Part shown: piece after piece, positions 52,287 through 61,004 of the stretch | Numbering within the stretch: the first letter of the stretch is position 1 | Layout of the letters: every line of letters starts with the position of its first letter | From: Rhodospirillales bacterium | GTDB taxonomy: Bacteria > Pseudomonadota > Alphaproteobacteria > Acetobacterales > Acetobacteraceae | DNA: 64,000 nucleotides | Direction: 5' to 3' | Assembly: GCA_025352565.1 (NCBI GenBank) | Contig: JANXTF010000099.1 | Location: forward strand, 85,309 to 149,308 | Program-made: the position numbers and the translations under genes | Notes under the pieces: model-generated | What the model saw: the letters and a program-made list of their open reading frames with translations, nothing else | Database searches by the model: none | Told to the model about the DNA's origin: nothing

Positions 52287-52889
52287 ATGCGCGTCACCCG
52301 CCAAACCTTCGAGACCCATCGCGTGGCGATACTCGACGCCGCCGGGCGCCTGTTCCGCAGGCGGGGCCTCGATGGCGTCAGCCTCGCCGAGGTGTCCCGC
52401 GCCGCCGGGCTGACGCACGGCGCGTTCTACGGCCACTACCCAAGCAAGAAGGCGTTGGTCGAGGCCAGTTGCCGCCAATCGCTGGCGGCCGGGGCGGCGG
52501 CCTGGCGGCGCCGCGCGGATCGCGCGCGCGCGGAAGGCGCCAACGGCCTCGGGGCGATCGTGGATTTCTATCTGTCCGAGGCCCACCGCGACGCGCCCGA
52601 TGGCGGCTGCGCGCTGGCCTCGATCGGGCCGGAATTGCTGCGGGGCGATACCGCGATGCGCGCGGCCCTGGATGACGGCGTCGCCGGGCTTCTGGCGGTG
52701 TTGGAGGAGGAGATCGCGCGCGGCCGCCCGGCCCTCGTGCCGGAGGCGGGCGGCCGGGTCGCGCTGGGCGTTCTCGCCGCCATGGCGGGCGGGCTGGTGC
52801 TGTCACGCTGCCTCGCCGATCCGGGGCGCTCCGCCGCCGCCCTGCAATCCGCCCGCGCCGCATCGCGTGCGGCGGCGATGGCTGGCTGA
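52287..52889 (+). CDS. TetR/AcrR family transcriptional regulator
   Basis: 200 residues. The N-terminal HTH (about 10-60) has ILDAAGRLFRRRGLDGVSL then EVSRAAGLTHGAFYGHYPSKKALVE, the TetR pattern. The C-terminal helical ligand domain includes GGCALASIGPELLRGD. It is 18 bases upstream of an MFS transporter and divergent from the ArgE-like gene, so it probably represses the exporter or importer, and perhaps the hydrolases, until a ligand binds. Confidence 0.92.
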   Translation: MRVTRQTFETHRVAILDAAGRLFRRRGLDGVSLAEVSRAAGLTHGAFYGHYPSKKALVEASCRQSLAAGAAAWRRRADRARAEGANGLGAIVDFYLSEAHRDAPDGGCALASIGPELLRGDTAMRAALDDGVAGLLAVLEEEIARGRPALVPEAGGRVALGVLAAMAGGLVLSRCLADPGRSAAALQSARAASRAAAMAG

Positions 52890-52907
52890 AACCGTTAGGA
52901 ACGACCC

Positions 52908-54185
52908 ATGCTCTCGAATCTGCTCGCTCCCATGCTGGCCCGGCGCGGCATCCACTACGGATGGCTGGTCGCGGCGGCGACGTTCCTGACCATGCTCTCC
53001 ACCGCCGCCGCGTTGGGCATGGTCGGCGTCATGCTCCTGCCGTTGCACAATGAGTTCGGCTGGAGCACGAGCGCGATCTCCGGCGCGATGGCGCTGCGGC
53101 TGATCCTGTTCGGGCTGATGGCGCCGTTCGCGGGACCCATCCAGCAACGCTACGGCCTGCGGAACACGGTCATCCTCAGCATGGCCCTGATCGTGGGCGG
53201 CCTCGTGCTGGCCACGACCATGACCGAGCTGTGGCAGCTTTGGCTGTATTGGGGCGTGATGGTCGGCGCCGGGACTGGCCTGACCGCCATGGTGCTCGCC
53301 GCCACCATCGCGAGCCGCTGGTTCGTGGCCCGTCGCGGCCTCGTGGTCGGCGTGCTGACCGCCAGCAACGCGACGGGGCAGCTCCTGTTCCTGCGCCTGG
53401 CCGCGAGTCTGGCGACCGATTACGGCTGGCGGGCGGCGATCATCCCGGTGCTGATCGCGTGCGCCGTCGCCGCCGTGCTGATGGTGATGATCGTGCGCGA
53501 CCATCCGGCCGATCTCGGCCTGCCCGCCTATGGCGAGCAGCGTGTGGCGCCGCCGCCGCCGCGTTCGGCCGGAGCCGCGCGGCTGGCCATCCGGACGCTG
53601 GCCGAAGCGTCGTCCGAGCCGGTGTTCTGGATGCTGTTTTTCACGTTCTTCGTCTGCGGCCTGTCCACCAACGGGCTGGTCCAGACGCATTTCGTCTCGC
53701 TGTGCGCCGATTACGGCATGGCCGCCGTCGCGGCCGCCGGCATGTTGACGCTGATGGGCGCGTTCGACTTCATCGGCACCATCGCGTCAGGCTGGCTGTC
53801 GGACCGCTACGACGTGCGCTGGCTGCTGTTCTGGTATTACGGCCTGCGCGGGCTGTCGCTGCTGTTCCTGCCGTTTTCGGGCTTCGGCTATTACGGGCTG
53901 GCGGTGTTCGCGGTGTTCTACGGCCTCGACTGGATCGCCACCGTGCCGCCGACGGTCAAGCTCGCCGGGCAGTATTTCGGCCGCGACAAGGGGCCGATGG
54001 TGTTCGGCTGGGTGTTCGCCGCCCACCAGCTGGGTGCCGCCGTGGCGGCGCTCGCGGGCGGCGTCTCCCGCGATCTGCTGGCAAGCTATCTGCCGGCGTT
54101 CTTCATGGCCGGGGTGGCCTGCATCCTCGCCGCGCTGGCGGCGGTGACGGTCCGCCGCGCGCGGCGGACCGCACTTGCCGCCTGA
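52908..54185 (+). CDS. MFS transporter (monocarboxylate/oxalate-formate-like)
   Basis: 425 residues with about 12 hydrophobic segments. The opening MLARRGIHYGWLVAAATFLTM and loop NEFGWSTSAISGAMALRL, followed by PIQQRYGLRNT, recall the MCT/OFA-type group. The central cytoplasmic loop lies near residues 200-225, and the second half has GWLSDRYDVRWLL. AGGA lies 7 bases before ATG 52908. Likely carries organic anions across the inner membrane under control of the TetR regulator upstream. It ends 4 bases from the convergent xylanase gene. Confidence 0.9.
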   Translation: MLSNLLAPMLARRGIHYGWLVAAATFLTMLSTAAALGMVGVMLLPLHNEFGWSTSAISGAMALRLILFGLMAPFAGPIQQRYGLRNTVILSMALIVGGLVLATTMTELWQLWLYWGVMVGAGTGLTAMVLAATIASRWFVARRGLVVGVLTASNATGQLLFLRLAASLATDYGWRAAIIPVLIACAVAAVLMVMIVRDHPADLGLPAYGEQRVAPPPPRSAGAARLAIRTLAEASSEPVFWMLFFTFFVCGLSTNGLVQTHFVSLCADYGMAAVAAAGMLTLMGAFDFIGTIASGWLSDRYDVRWLLFWYYGLRGLSLLFLPFSGFGYYGLAVFAVFYGLDWIATVPPTVKLAGQYFGRDKGPMVFGWVFAAHQLGAAVAALAGGVSRDLLASYLPAFFMAGVACILAALAAVTVRRARRTALAA

Positions 54186-54189
54186 TCGG

Positions 54190-55302
54190 TCAGGCCGCGC
54201 GCCGGGGCGCCGACGCCAGCGAGGCCGCGATGGCGTCCCACATCTTTTTGCGCCGCAGATCGGCGTCGAGCGGCAAGGGGCGCTGCGGCAGGGCGTCGGC
54301 GCGCTTGTACTTCTCGTTCAGCCAGCTGCGCCGATCCGACAGCCCCCAGGTCATCACGCCCGACACCGCGGGGCAGGCCAGCACCGCGTCCAGCCACGCC
54401 TTCGCGTGCGCGGCGATGGCGACGTCGCGGGAGGGCACATCGGCAGGCAGGTTGTTGTCGCGCACGTCGAGTTCCGTCACCACCACGCTGAGGCCCATGG
54501 CGGCGATGGAATTCACGAAGTTGTTCAGTACCTTCTGGTCCAGCGCCACCTGGCTCGCATCCAGATGCGCCTGCAGCCCGACCGCCTGGATCGGCACGTT
54601 GCGGGCCTTGAGCGAGGCCAGCAGGTTGAGCAGGGCGCCGCGCTTCTTCTCCTCCCATGGCACCGCGTAGTCGGTGCCGTACTCGTTCAGCACGCGCAGC
54701 GCCGTGGGGTCGTTGGCGGCGCAGGTCTCGAACGCCACGTCGATGTAGCGGGCCCCCATCGCCTTCAGCCAGGGCGTCTCGCGCAGGCCGAACGGGTTGT
54801 TGTCCTCGGGCTTCAGCACCTCGTTCACCACGTCCCAATGCGCCAGCCGGCGGTGGAAATGCTGGGTGACGGTGCGCACATGGGTGGTGAGGATGCGCTC
54901 GGCGGTGGCCCGCGAAAGCTGTGGCGCCAGCCAGTCGGGCATCGCTTCGTGCCAGACCAGCGTGTGCCCGCGCACCCGCAGATGCCGGCGCGCGGCGAAG
55001 CCCATCAGCCCCTCGGCCTGATCGAAGACGAACTTGTTCGGGGCGGGCTGAAGATGCTCCCATTTAAAGCTGGCCTCGCCGACGACCATGCCGCACTCGC
55101 GCGGGACATGGGCCATGTAGGCCGTGTCTTCCTCCAGCAGCGTGTGATCGACCGCGGTGCCGAAGAACAGCCCCTTGGCCACCGCCTGGCTGTGAAGGCC
55201 CGGCACGGCCGTCGCCGAACGCGCGGCCTGGGGAGCCGCGGCACTTCCGGTCAGCAGGGCGGCTCCTCCTCCGAGGATCAGCCGGCGCGATAACGATTTC
55301 AT
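54190..55302 (-). CDS. GH10 endo-1,4-beta-xylanase, exported
   Basis: 370 residues with GGAG before ATG 55302. The signal peptide looks twin-arginine-like (SLSRRLILGGGAALLTGSAAA). The GH10 barrel shows FKWEHLQPAPNKFVFDQAE, GHTLVWHEAMPDWL, acid/base Glu in HWDVVNEVLKP and nucleophile Glu in VVVTELDVRDNN, then WGLSDRRSWL. It hydrolyses xylan or related beta-1,4-xylosides outside the cytoplasm. No carbohydrate-binding module. No other xylan genes are adjacent. Confidence 0.93.
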   Translation of the reverse strand: MKSLSRRLILGGGAALLTGSAAAPQAARSATAVPGLHSQAVAKGLFFGTAVDHTLLEEDTAYMAHVPRECGMVVGEASFKWEHLQPAPNKFVFDQAEGLMGFAARRHLRVRGHTLVWHEAMPDWLAPQLSRATAERILTTHVRTVTQHFHRRLAHWDVVNEVLKPEDNNPFGLRETPWLKAMGARYIDVAFETCAANDPTALRVLNEYGTDYAVPWEEKKRGALLNLLASLKARNVPIQAVGLQAHLDASQVALDQKVLNNFVNSIAAMGLSVVVTELDVRDNNLPADVPSRDVAIAAHAKAWLDAVLACPAVSGVMTWGLSDRRSWLNEKYKRADALPQRPLPLDADLRRKKMWDAIAASLASAPRRAA

Positions 55303-55525
55303 TGAGGCTCCAAGAAATGTCGGGCCGAAAATGGGTCTCGCCGCAGCAAATCGCTATCGCACTCATCCGCCGCAAGGCCGACTATCCATTATGACGTCGA
55401 AGTCACGATGTCGAGACATTTGGTCACGATCCCGCGACACTGGCGGGGGCTCTCCGTCGCGGCGAAACCCCGGCGATCGACGACACCCCGGCGGCAGCGG
55501 CCGGGATGCGCCGGCGTTTTGGCGA

Positions 55526-56713
55526 TCAGACCACCAGCGCGCCCAGCAACGCGTCCAGCCGCAGCGCGCCTTCCGGCAGCGTGCGAAGCACTCCGCTCTC
55601 GCGCAGCAGATAGCCCGCGTCGATCGCCCGGCCCAGCACGTCGTGATCGACGCATGCATCCATGGCCAACCCGGTGCGCGCGGCGAAGCGGGCCTCGTCG
55701 ATGCCTTCGGCCAGCCGCAGCCCCATCAACAGCATCTCCCGCCCCCGCTCGATCGGCGTCAGCGCATCCTCGCGCGTGGTGCCGTGGCCGTCCGCCTCGA
55801 CCCGGTCGGCCCACACTTCCGGCGCCCGGTGGCGGCGCGTGGCGGCCAGCGTGTCGCCACGTTTGTCTGGGTGCGTGTCGGAGCCCGTGTCGGGGCGCGT
55901 GACGCGGCCATGGGCGCCCGGCCCGATTCCGGCGTAGTCGGTGTAGCGCCAGTAGGCGAGGTTGTGCCGGCTCTCTGCGCCGGGGCGGGCGTAGTTGGAA
56001 ATCTCGTATGCAGCCATGCCGTGGCGCGCGGCCTCCTCGGCGGTGGCCTGATACAACGCCGCGCCGGTCTCGTTGTCCGGCAGCACGATCGCGCCGCTGC
56101 GGTGCAGCGCCTCGAACCCGGTGCCGGGCTCGATGGTGAGTTGGTAGAGCGACAGATGGTCGGCCGCGAGATCGAGCGCCGCCCGCAATTCGGCGCGCCA
56201 CGCGTCGAGCGTCTGGCCGGGGCGGGCGTAGATCAGGTCGAACGTCAGGCGGGGAAACAATCTCCGCGCCATCTCCAGCGCGGCCACCGCCTGGTCCGCC
56301 GAATGCTGCCGGCCGAGCAGGCGCAGATCGGTCTCGTTCAGGCTCTGCACGCCGAGCGACACGCGGTTCACCCCGGCGTCACGGAACGCGGCCAGCCGCC
56401 CGGCCTCCACGCTGGTGGGGTTGGCCTCCAGCGTGATCTCGCAATCGGGCGCCAACGTGAACAGCCGCGCCGCGTCCGCGATCAGCGCCGCCACGGCCGC
56501 AGGCTCCATCAGGCTCGGCGTGCCGCCGCCGAAGAAGATCGAGCCGACCTCGCGCGGGCCGAGCCGCGCCGCCTCCCACGCCAGTTCGGTCCGCAGCGCG
56601 GCGGCGAAGCGGGCCTGCGGGATGCGGTCGCGGACATGGCTGTTGAAGTCGCAATACGGGCATTTGGCGAGGCAGAAGGGCCAGTGGATGTAGAGGGCGA
56701 GGGAATCTGTCAC
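55526..56713 (-). CDS. hemW: HemW-type radical SAM protein (coproporphyrinogen oxidase-like heme chaperone)
   Basis: 395 residues from GTG 56713; the frame is open to 56815 but conserved sequence starts SLALYIHWPFCLAKCPYCDF. That segment holds the radical-SAM CxxxCxxC cluster, and GGGTPSL, ITLEANPTSV and RVSLGVQSLNETDLRLLGR follow. The YCDFNSH variant is the HemW form rather than HemN. It inserts or delivers heme. The usual neighbours rdgB and rph are present but are separated from it by the two-gene cassette at 56946-58495. Confidence 0.93.
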   Translation of the reverse strand: MTDSLALYIHWPFCLAKCPYCDFNSHVRDRIPQARFAAALRTELAWEAARLGPREVGSIFFGGGTPSLMEPAAVAALIADAARLFTLAPDCEITLEANPTSVEAGRLAAFRDAGVNRVSLGVQSLNETDLRLLGRQHSADQAVAALEMARRLFPRLTFDLIYARPGQTLDAWRAELRAALDLAADHLSLYQLTIEPGTGFEALHRSGAIVLPDNETGAALYQATAEEAARHGMAAYEISNYARPGAESRHNLAYWRYTDYAGIGPGAHGRVTRPDTGSDTHPDKRGDTLAATRRHRAPEVWADRVEADGHGTTREDALTPIERGREMLLMGLRLAEGIDEARFAARTGLAMDACVDHDVLGRAIDAGYLLRESGVLRTLPEGALRLDALLGALVV

Positions 56714-56757
56714 TGAACCACCCAACCCTTTGCCAACAGTGCGGAAAGTCCTTGCGG

Positions 56758-56774
56758 CGCACGCATTCCGTGCG
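56758..56774. repeat. Small stem-loop upstream of hemW
   Basis: CGCACG / CGTGCG around loop CATTC, a perfect 6-bp stem, 45 bases upstream of the hemW start codon. It is the first of four closely spaced hairpins in this gap. Confidence 0.5.
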
Positions 56775-56780
56775 TTGCAT

Positions 56781-56830
56781 GCCAGTGGATAGAATCTGAC
56801 GGAAGCATCCGTCATATTCTATCCACTGGC
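56781..56830. repeat. 50-base near-perfect inverted repeat
   Basis: The outer arms GCCAGTGGATAGAAT and ATTCTATCCACTGGC pair over 15 bp; after one C/T mismatch, TGACGGA pairs with TCCGTCA over 7 bp around an AGCA loop. It lies between hemW and the 379-residue orphan gene. The composition is more AT-rich than flanking genes. It could be a palindromic repetitive element, a mobile-element end or a structured RNA. Confidence 0.85.
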
Positions 56831-56844
56831 TTTGATTTTATGGG

Positions 56845-56884
56845 CCAAATTCCCTGACGCTCGGGTAGCGAGCGTCAGGTTTGG
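56845..56884. repeat. Strong stem-loop with 11-bp perfect stem
   Basis: CCTGACGCTCG (56853-56863) and CGAGCGTCAGG (56869-56879) pair perfectly around GGTAG; CCAAA and TTTGG extend the stem on the outside past a small bulge. Third hairpin in the hemW-cassette gap. Confidence 0.8.
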
Positions 56885-56903
56885 ACCAATAGAGTATAGT
56901 GGT

Positions 56904-56933
56904 AAGCCCTCCTCCGAGATGGCGGGGGCTTTT
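56904..56933. terminator. Terminator-like hairpin at the 3' end of the two-gene cassette
   Basis: AAGCCC and GGGCTT close a GC-rich hairpin followed by TTTT on the plus strand. It lies 13 bases beyond the stop of the minus-strand 379-residue gene. The T-run favours plus-strand termination, although no plus-strand gene precedes it; on the minus strand it could still end the cassette transcript. Confidence 0.55.
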
Positions 56934-56945
56934 CCATTTCAGGAC

Positions 56946-58085
56946 CTACAGTTCAAGGGCAAGATCGGATGTCGCTGACACTGCGACAACCTTCCCCTGA
57001 CGCGCCCCCCTGCTTAGCCGCAAGGCGATCCCGATAACGTGGTCCGAGGCGAATGCCTCCATGATGTCATCGTAGAGCTCCTCCTCGAACAGGCATATGT
57101 AGTCCTCTGGCGAATCTGCCGACCGTAGCCGGAACGACAGCTTGTCTTTGTCGAGTTCTCGGGCTTCACCCTTCAGGGTGATGATCTGCTCGGATCGATC
57201 CCTTGCCGCAGAGAGGGCTGTGCGCACTTTCCGACTTGCTCGCCGGTCAAGCACGTAGGGCGCGCCGGAGCCTCCGAGCATGCTTCCGGTGACGCTAACG
57301 GTCTCGACCAGGCCCTGGCTTGGTGGCGCAAGTTTCTGCACCGCCTCAAGAAGGGGAATGTCCGGTAAGCCCTCGGAGCGGCCAGCGACCGCCCACGTCA
57401 ATGCAGCCCCGAGCTCACGACCGCGCGTCTCCATATGCGCCCGCGCCACCCCGTCATCCGGCAGGAGACCATGTTCCAGCAGTGGCTCTCCAAACGATAT
57501 CTCAAAGCTGCCAAGGGCGACCTTCTGCGTTGGGAGATCGAACAGCAGCCTGTTGGAAGTCGAGGGCCGTCCGGCCCCGCCACCGCCACTGCTCTCAGCA
57601 AGCTTCTTCAGCGCGGTGTAGACACCATCGACAACTCGCTTGATTACACTTGCGGGAACATTGTTCCGCCTTAATTTCCGCCCTTCGACCCTCACGGCGA
57701 AGATGGGTTCCCGGGAGGCTTCGAGGAACACGTCATTCCCGGGAACCACGCCAGGCGGCAATTCGTCAAGCGTCGTTATCCAATTTTTGCTGACGTTACC
57801 GTCAGACGCTACATCAATGCACCAGCACCATGGCTGATCAATAGCGCCTCGGACGGAAACCTCCCCGGCAAGGAGACGCTCGACGATCGACCGGCTGGTC
57901 GGTGCTACGATGAACCGACAGAGCCGGGGAGCCTCTCCGCACATGTACGCAAGCAGCAAGCGCCCGGAATTCCTGAACGTAAATATCATCGGGCTGTCGA
58001 GTTCGTACAGCACCTCCTCCGGGATTATAAGGTCAAACTGCCCTGTCCCCAGATCCTGTCCCGCAGGTTCCCAATCCAATGCCAT
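56946..58085 (-). CDS. Orphan protein, second gene of two-gene cassette (possibly DUF6575-like N-terminus)
   Basis: 379 residues; I do not recognise the whole. The N-terminal about 130 residues (SPMIFTFRNSGRLLLAYMC, TSRSIVERLLAGEVSVRGAI, WITTLDELPPGVVPG) recall DUF6575-type modules by layout, with low certainty. A Gly/Ser-rich linker (ESSGGGGAGRPSTSN) follows. The C-terminal half has RKVRTALSAARDRSEQI, GEARELDKDKLSFRLRS and a final beta-rich segment DHVIGIALRLSRGARQGKVV. No signal peptide or membrane segment. It overlaps the preceding 136-residue gene by ATGA and sits between rdgB and hemW. Codon use is more AT-tolerant than in neighbours, suggesting acquisition. Confidence 0.7.
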   Translation of the reverse strand: MALDWEPAGQDLGTGQFDLIIPEEVLYELDSPMIFTFRNSGRLLLAYMCGEAPRLCRFIVAPTSRSIVERLLAGEVSVRGAIDQPWCWCIDVASDGNVSKNWITTLDELPPGVVPGNDVFLEASREPIFAVRVEGRKLRRNNVPASVIKRVVDGVYTALKKLAESSGGGGAGRPSTSNRLLFDLPTQKVALGSFEISFGEPLLEHGLLPDDGVARAHMETRGRELGAALTWAVAGRSEGLPDIPLLEAVQKLAPPSQGLVETVSVTGSMLGGSGAPYVLDRRASRKVRTALSAARDRSEQIITLKGEARELDKDKLSFRLRSADSPEDYICLFEEELYDDIMEAFASDHVIGIALRLSRGARQGKVVAVSATSDLALEL

Positions 58086-58495
58086 CAGGGCTTGTTCACT
58101 TCAACGACCGTCTCATGCCGCAATACTCCAGTATAGGGCCACCAACTGACGTGATCCAGCTGCTTCCTCGTAGGCGCGTTACTCACTCGTCCATGATGCC
58201 GCCCGAGGGTGACTGTAGCGACGTGCCAAGCGGCCCTGTATGGAAACAGTATAAAGGAGCGTTTTACCCCATCCAGCGTCCGGTTGAGTGAAATTGCAAG
58301 GCGGGCACAAGGATTTTCTTTCAGGAATTTCCCTGCCTCGACCGCGTTCAGGAAATCTGAGTCGGTGAGCGCACGACCTTCTACAGCACGATACATGGTC
58401 GCTTCAACCTCAACGGCGTCACGCGGCGGGCAGCACACCGGCCATTCGGAGGGGTATCGTCCGCCGTAGATCGCCGCGTCGGTGTCTTCGTCCAT
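58085..58495 (-). CDS. Orphan protein, first gene of two-gene cassette
   Basis: 136 residues from ATG 58495 (AGG 5 bases upstream). I do not recognise a family. Visible features are a cysteine pair (WPVCCPPRD), a helical segment SDFLNAVEAGKFLKENP, and a beta-rich second half (ARLAISLNRTLDGVKRSFIL, AAWHVATVTLGRHHGRVSN). It is soluble and rich in Arg/His. The 4-base overlap with the 379-residue gene implies coordinated synthesis of a pair. The region is visibly less GC-rich than the flanking rdgB and hemW genes. Confidence 0.65.
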   Translation of the reverse strand: MDEDTDAAIYGGRYPSEWPVCCPPRDAVEVEATMYRAVEGRALTDSDFLNAVEAGKFLKENPCARLAISLNRTLDGVKRSFILFPYRAAWHVATVTLGRHHGRVSNAPTRKQLDHVSWWPYTGVLRHETVVEVNKP

Positions 58496-58569
58496 GCAGA
58501 CCTGTTATCGCACATACGTAGCTTGAGCCATACGCTCGCCGGGAGCGCTACGGGGCCCATCCCCGCATC

Positions 58570-59169
58570 CTATCCGAAGCAGGAGGCCAGCAATTGCGCG
58601 AAGGCCCGCGACCGATGATTCTGGGCGTTCTTTTCCGCCGCCGCCATCTCGCCGAATGTCTTGCTGGCCCCCGTCGGCACGAACATCGCGTCATAGCCGA
58701 AGCCGTTGCCCCCGCGCGGCGGCCAGACCGCCTGGCCGGGTTCGCGCCCCATGAACGTCTCGGTGTGCCCGTCCGGCCAGGCGAGGCACAGCACCGACAC
58801 GAACCACGCCCGCCGGTCCGCCGTGTCGCCCAGTTCGGTGTTCACCCGCGCCATGGCCACGCCGAAATCGCGGCCCGGCCCGGCCCAGCGCGCCGACAGC
58901 ACGCCGGGGGCGCCGCCCAATGCCGCGAGACAAAACCCGCTGTCATCGGCCAAAGCCGGCAGGCCGGACGCGGTCGCCGCCGCCAGCGCCTTGATCCGCG
59001 CATTGCCGACGAAATCGGGCGCCGGCTCGTCGGGTTCGGCCAAGCCCAGTTCGCCAGCCGACACCGCTTCCATGCCGAGCGGCGCCAGCAATTCCGCAAT
59101 CTCCGCCAGCTTGCCCGTGTTGTGGCTGGCGACCACCAGCCGCTCGCCCTGGGTGAGCCGCCTTGCCAT
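58570..59169 (-). CDS. rdgB: dITP/XTP pyrophosphatase (RdgB/HAM1)
   Basis: 199 residues from ATG 59169, overlapping the rph stop (ATGA). Motifs: [54 protein letters not shown] and [15 protein letters not shown]. It hydrolyses non-canonical purine nucleoside triphosphates to monophosphates and so protects DNA. The open frame extends upstream only as antisense of other genes. Confidence 0.96.
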   Translation of the reverse strand: MARRLTQGERLVVASHNTGKLAEIAELLAPLGMEAVSAGELGLAEPDEPAPDFVGNARIKALAAATASGLPALADDSGFCLAALGGAPGVLSARWAGPGRDFGVAMARVNTELGDTADRRAWFVSVLCLAWPDGHTETFMGREPGQAVWPPRGGNGFGYDAMFVPTGASKTFGEMAAAEKNAQNHRSRAFAQLLASCFG

Positions 59170-59882
59170 CAGCCGAGCACGTCGCGCTGGATCGCGTGCA
59201 GCCGCGCCGTGCCGGCCTTGGCCAGCGCCATCAGCTCGCCGAACTGCGCCTCGCTGAACGGCGCCTGCTCGGCGGTGCCCTGGATCTCCACGATGCCGCC
59301 CGCATCGGTCAGCACGAAATTGGCGTCCGCCTCGGCGCCGCTGTCCTCGGCGTAATCGAGGTCGAGCATCGCCGAGCCGCCCACCAGTCCGCACGACACG
59401 GCCGCCACCTGCCCGGTCAGCGGCATCGTCTTGAGCACGTTCATCTTCATCATGTGCCGCAGGGCCAGCGACAGCGCCACCCAGGCGCCGGTGATGCTGG
59501 CGCAGCGCGTGCCGCCATCGGCGTTCAGCACGTCGCAATCGAGCGTGATGGTCACCTCGCCCAACGCCTTGCGGTCGATCACGGCGCGCAAGGATCGCCC
59601 GATCAGCCGCTGGATCTCCTGGGTGCGGCCGGATTGCTTGCCCCGTGCCGCCTCGCGGTCCCCGCGCGTGTGGGTGGCGCGCGGCAGCATGCCGTATTCG
59701 GCCGTGACCCAGCCCAGCCCCTGGCCGCGCATGAACGGCGGCACGCGCCCCTCCACGCTCGCCACACACAGAACCTCGGTGCCGCCCATGCGGATGAGGC
59801 ATGAGCCCTCGGCGTGGTGCGCGAAGCCAGGGGTGATGGAGACGTCGCGCAAGGCGTCGAGCGTGCGGCCGTTGAGGCGCAT
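59169..59882 (-). CDS. rph: Ribonuclease PH
   Basis: 237 residues from ATG 59882. Conserved blocks: [73 protein letters not shown] and [18 protein letters not shown]. It trims tRNA 3' ends by phosphorolysis. Divergent from the DUF29 gene at 59961; the short gap is partly duplicated further on at 60431. Confidence 0.97.
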   Translation of the reverse strand: MRLNGRTLDALRDVSITPGFAHHAEGSCLIRMGGTEVLCVASVEGRVPPFMRGQGLGWVTAEYGMLPRATHTRGDREAARGKQSGRTQEIQRLIGRSLRAVIDRKALGEVTITLDCDVLNADGGTRCASITGAWVALSLALRHMMKMNVLKTMPLTGQVAAVSCGLVGGSAMLDLDYAEDSGAEADANFVLTDAGGIVEIQGTAEQAPFSEAQFGELMALAKAGTARLHAIQRDVLG

Positions 59883-59960
59883 GGGGCGGGTGATCCTGTC
59901 GGTTTGCGCCGCCCCTATGGCACATTCGCGGCGCGGCGCTAACTGTGTAGGGTGACCGCC

Positions 59961-60407
59961 ATGAGCGAAGCAGCCACACGCAACCGGGTCGCCTATGACG
60001 ACGATGTGGTCGCCTGGGCCGAGGAACAGGCACGCCTGCTGCGTGAGGGGAACTGGGCCTTGATCGACATCGAAAACATCGCCGAGGAGATCGAGGGCGT
60101 GGCGGGGAGCCAGAAATCCGAGCTGCGCAACCGTCTCGTCATCCTGCTCCAGCACCTGCTCAAATGGTACTACCAGCCGGAACGACAGGGCCGAAGCTGG
60201 ACTTCGACCATCCGCGAGCAGCGCCGGGCAATCGCGGATGTGCTCGACGACAGCCCAAGCCTTCGCCGGACACTGCCGGACGTTCTCGCGCGTTCGTACG
60301 CACGCGCACGCGACAAGGCCTTGGAGGAGACCGGCGTCTATCGGATGCCCGAAACCTGCCCCTGGGCCATCGAGCAGGTGATGTCCCCGGAGTTCCTCCC
60401 CGAGTAA
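59961..60407 (+). CDS. DUF29 family protein, copy 1
   Basis: 148 residues from ATG 59961 (GTG 59952 would add 3). DUF29 hallmarks: [56 protein letters not shown] and the C-terminal [19 protein letters not shown]. Helical, soluble, no known biochemical activity. It lies between rph (divergent) and hrcA, a spot usually without extra genes. Copy 2 follows 98 bases downstream. Confidence 0.9.
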   Translation: MSEAATRNRVAYDDDVVAWAEEQARLLREGNWALIDIENIAEEIEGVAGSQKSELRNRLVILLQHLLKWYYQPERQGRSWTSTIREQRRAIADVLDDSPSLRRTLPDVLARSYARARDKALEETGVYRMPETCPWAIEQVMSPEFLPE

Positions 60408-60505
60408 TGCCCCCAGATACCTCCGGGGCCGAACGGGGGATCCTGTCGGTTGGCTCGCCCCTATGGCACATTCGCGGCGCGGCGCTGATTGTGTAGGATG
60501 ATGCC

Positions 60506-60967
60506 ATGAGCCAGGCAGCCACCCGCAACCGTGTCGGCTACGATGAGGACATTACCGCGTGGGCAGAGGAGCAGGCGCGGCTGTCGCGCGACGGCGACTT
60601 CGCGGCACTCGATCTTGAACATCTTGCCGAGGAGATCGAGGGCGTGGGCGCAAGCGAACGACGGGAACCGCGCAGCCGGCTCATCGTCCTCTTGCGGCAC
60701 CTTCCCAAATGGCACCTTCCCAAATGGCAGTTGCAAACGGGGTTCCGCAGCAACAGTTGGACGGCCACGATCCGCACCCAGCGGATCGAAGTGGAACAGG
60801 TTCTGAAGCAGAATCCAAGCGTGCGTCGCGCCTTGCCCGAGTTGCTCCCGCAGGCGTTCCAGAGCGGCCGAGGCGCGGCGATCGGCGAGAACGGAATTGA
60901 GCGAATGCCGAATTCCTGCCCCTGGACCGTCGAGCAGGTGATGTCCCCGGAGTTCCTCCCCGATTAA
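60506..60967 (+). CDS. DUF29 family protein, copy 2
   Basis: 153 residues from ATG 60506, the counterpart of copy 1's start. It has the same N- and C-terminal blocks ([38 protein letters not shown]). An in-frame 15-base duplication (60698-60727) repeats HLPKW, accounting for the 5-residue length difference from copy 1. It precedes hrcA by 37 bases and could be co-transcribed with it. Confidence 0.9.
   Translation: MSQAATRNRVGYDEDITAWAEEQARLSRDGDFAALDLEHLAEEIEGVGASERREPRSRLIVLLRHLPKWHLPKWQLQTGFRSNSWTATIRTQRIEVEQVLKQNPSVRRALPELLPQAFQSGRGAAIGENGIERMPNSCPWTVEQVMSPEFLPD
60698..60727 (+). repeat. 15-bp in-frame tandem duplication
   Basis: CACCTTCCCAAATGG occurs twice in a row with no mismatch inside DUF29 copy 2, adding the residues HLPKW. 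It is absent from copy 1, so it arose after the gene duplication or was lost from copy 1. Confidence 0.95.
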
Positions 60968-61004
60968 CGCCCCCCCCAAACCGTTCGGCGCCGACCGCGC
61001 GACG

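Larger units (their letters stand above)
59892..60976 (+). repeat. Tandem duplication of a DUF29 gene with its leader
   Basis: Two adjacent units of about 0.54 kb. Each begins with GATCCTGTCGGTT (59892 and 60431), has the same leader CCCCTATGGCACATTCGCGG, a start codon with MSxAATRNRV, and ends with GTGATGTCCCCGGAGTTCCT before the stop. Leaders are more alike than the central coding parts, which differ by many substitutions. Confidence 0.85.
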
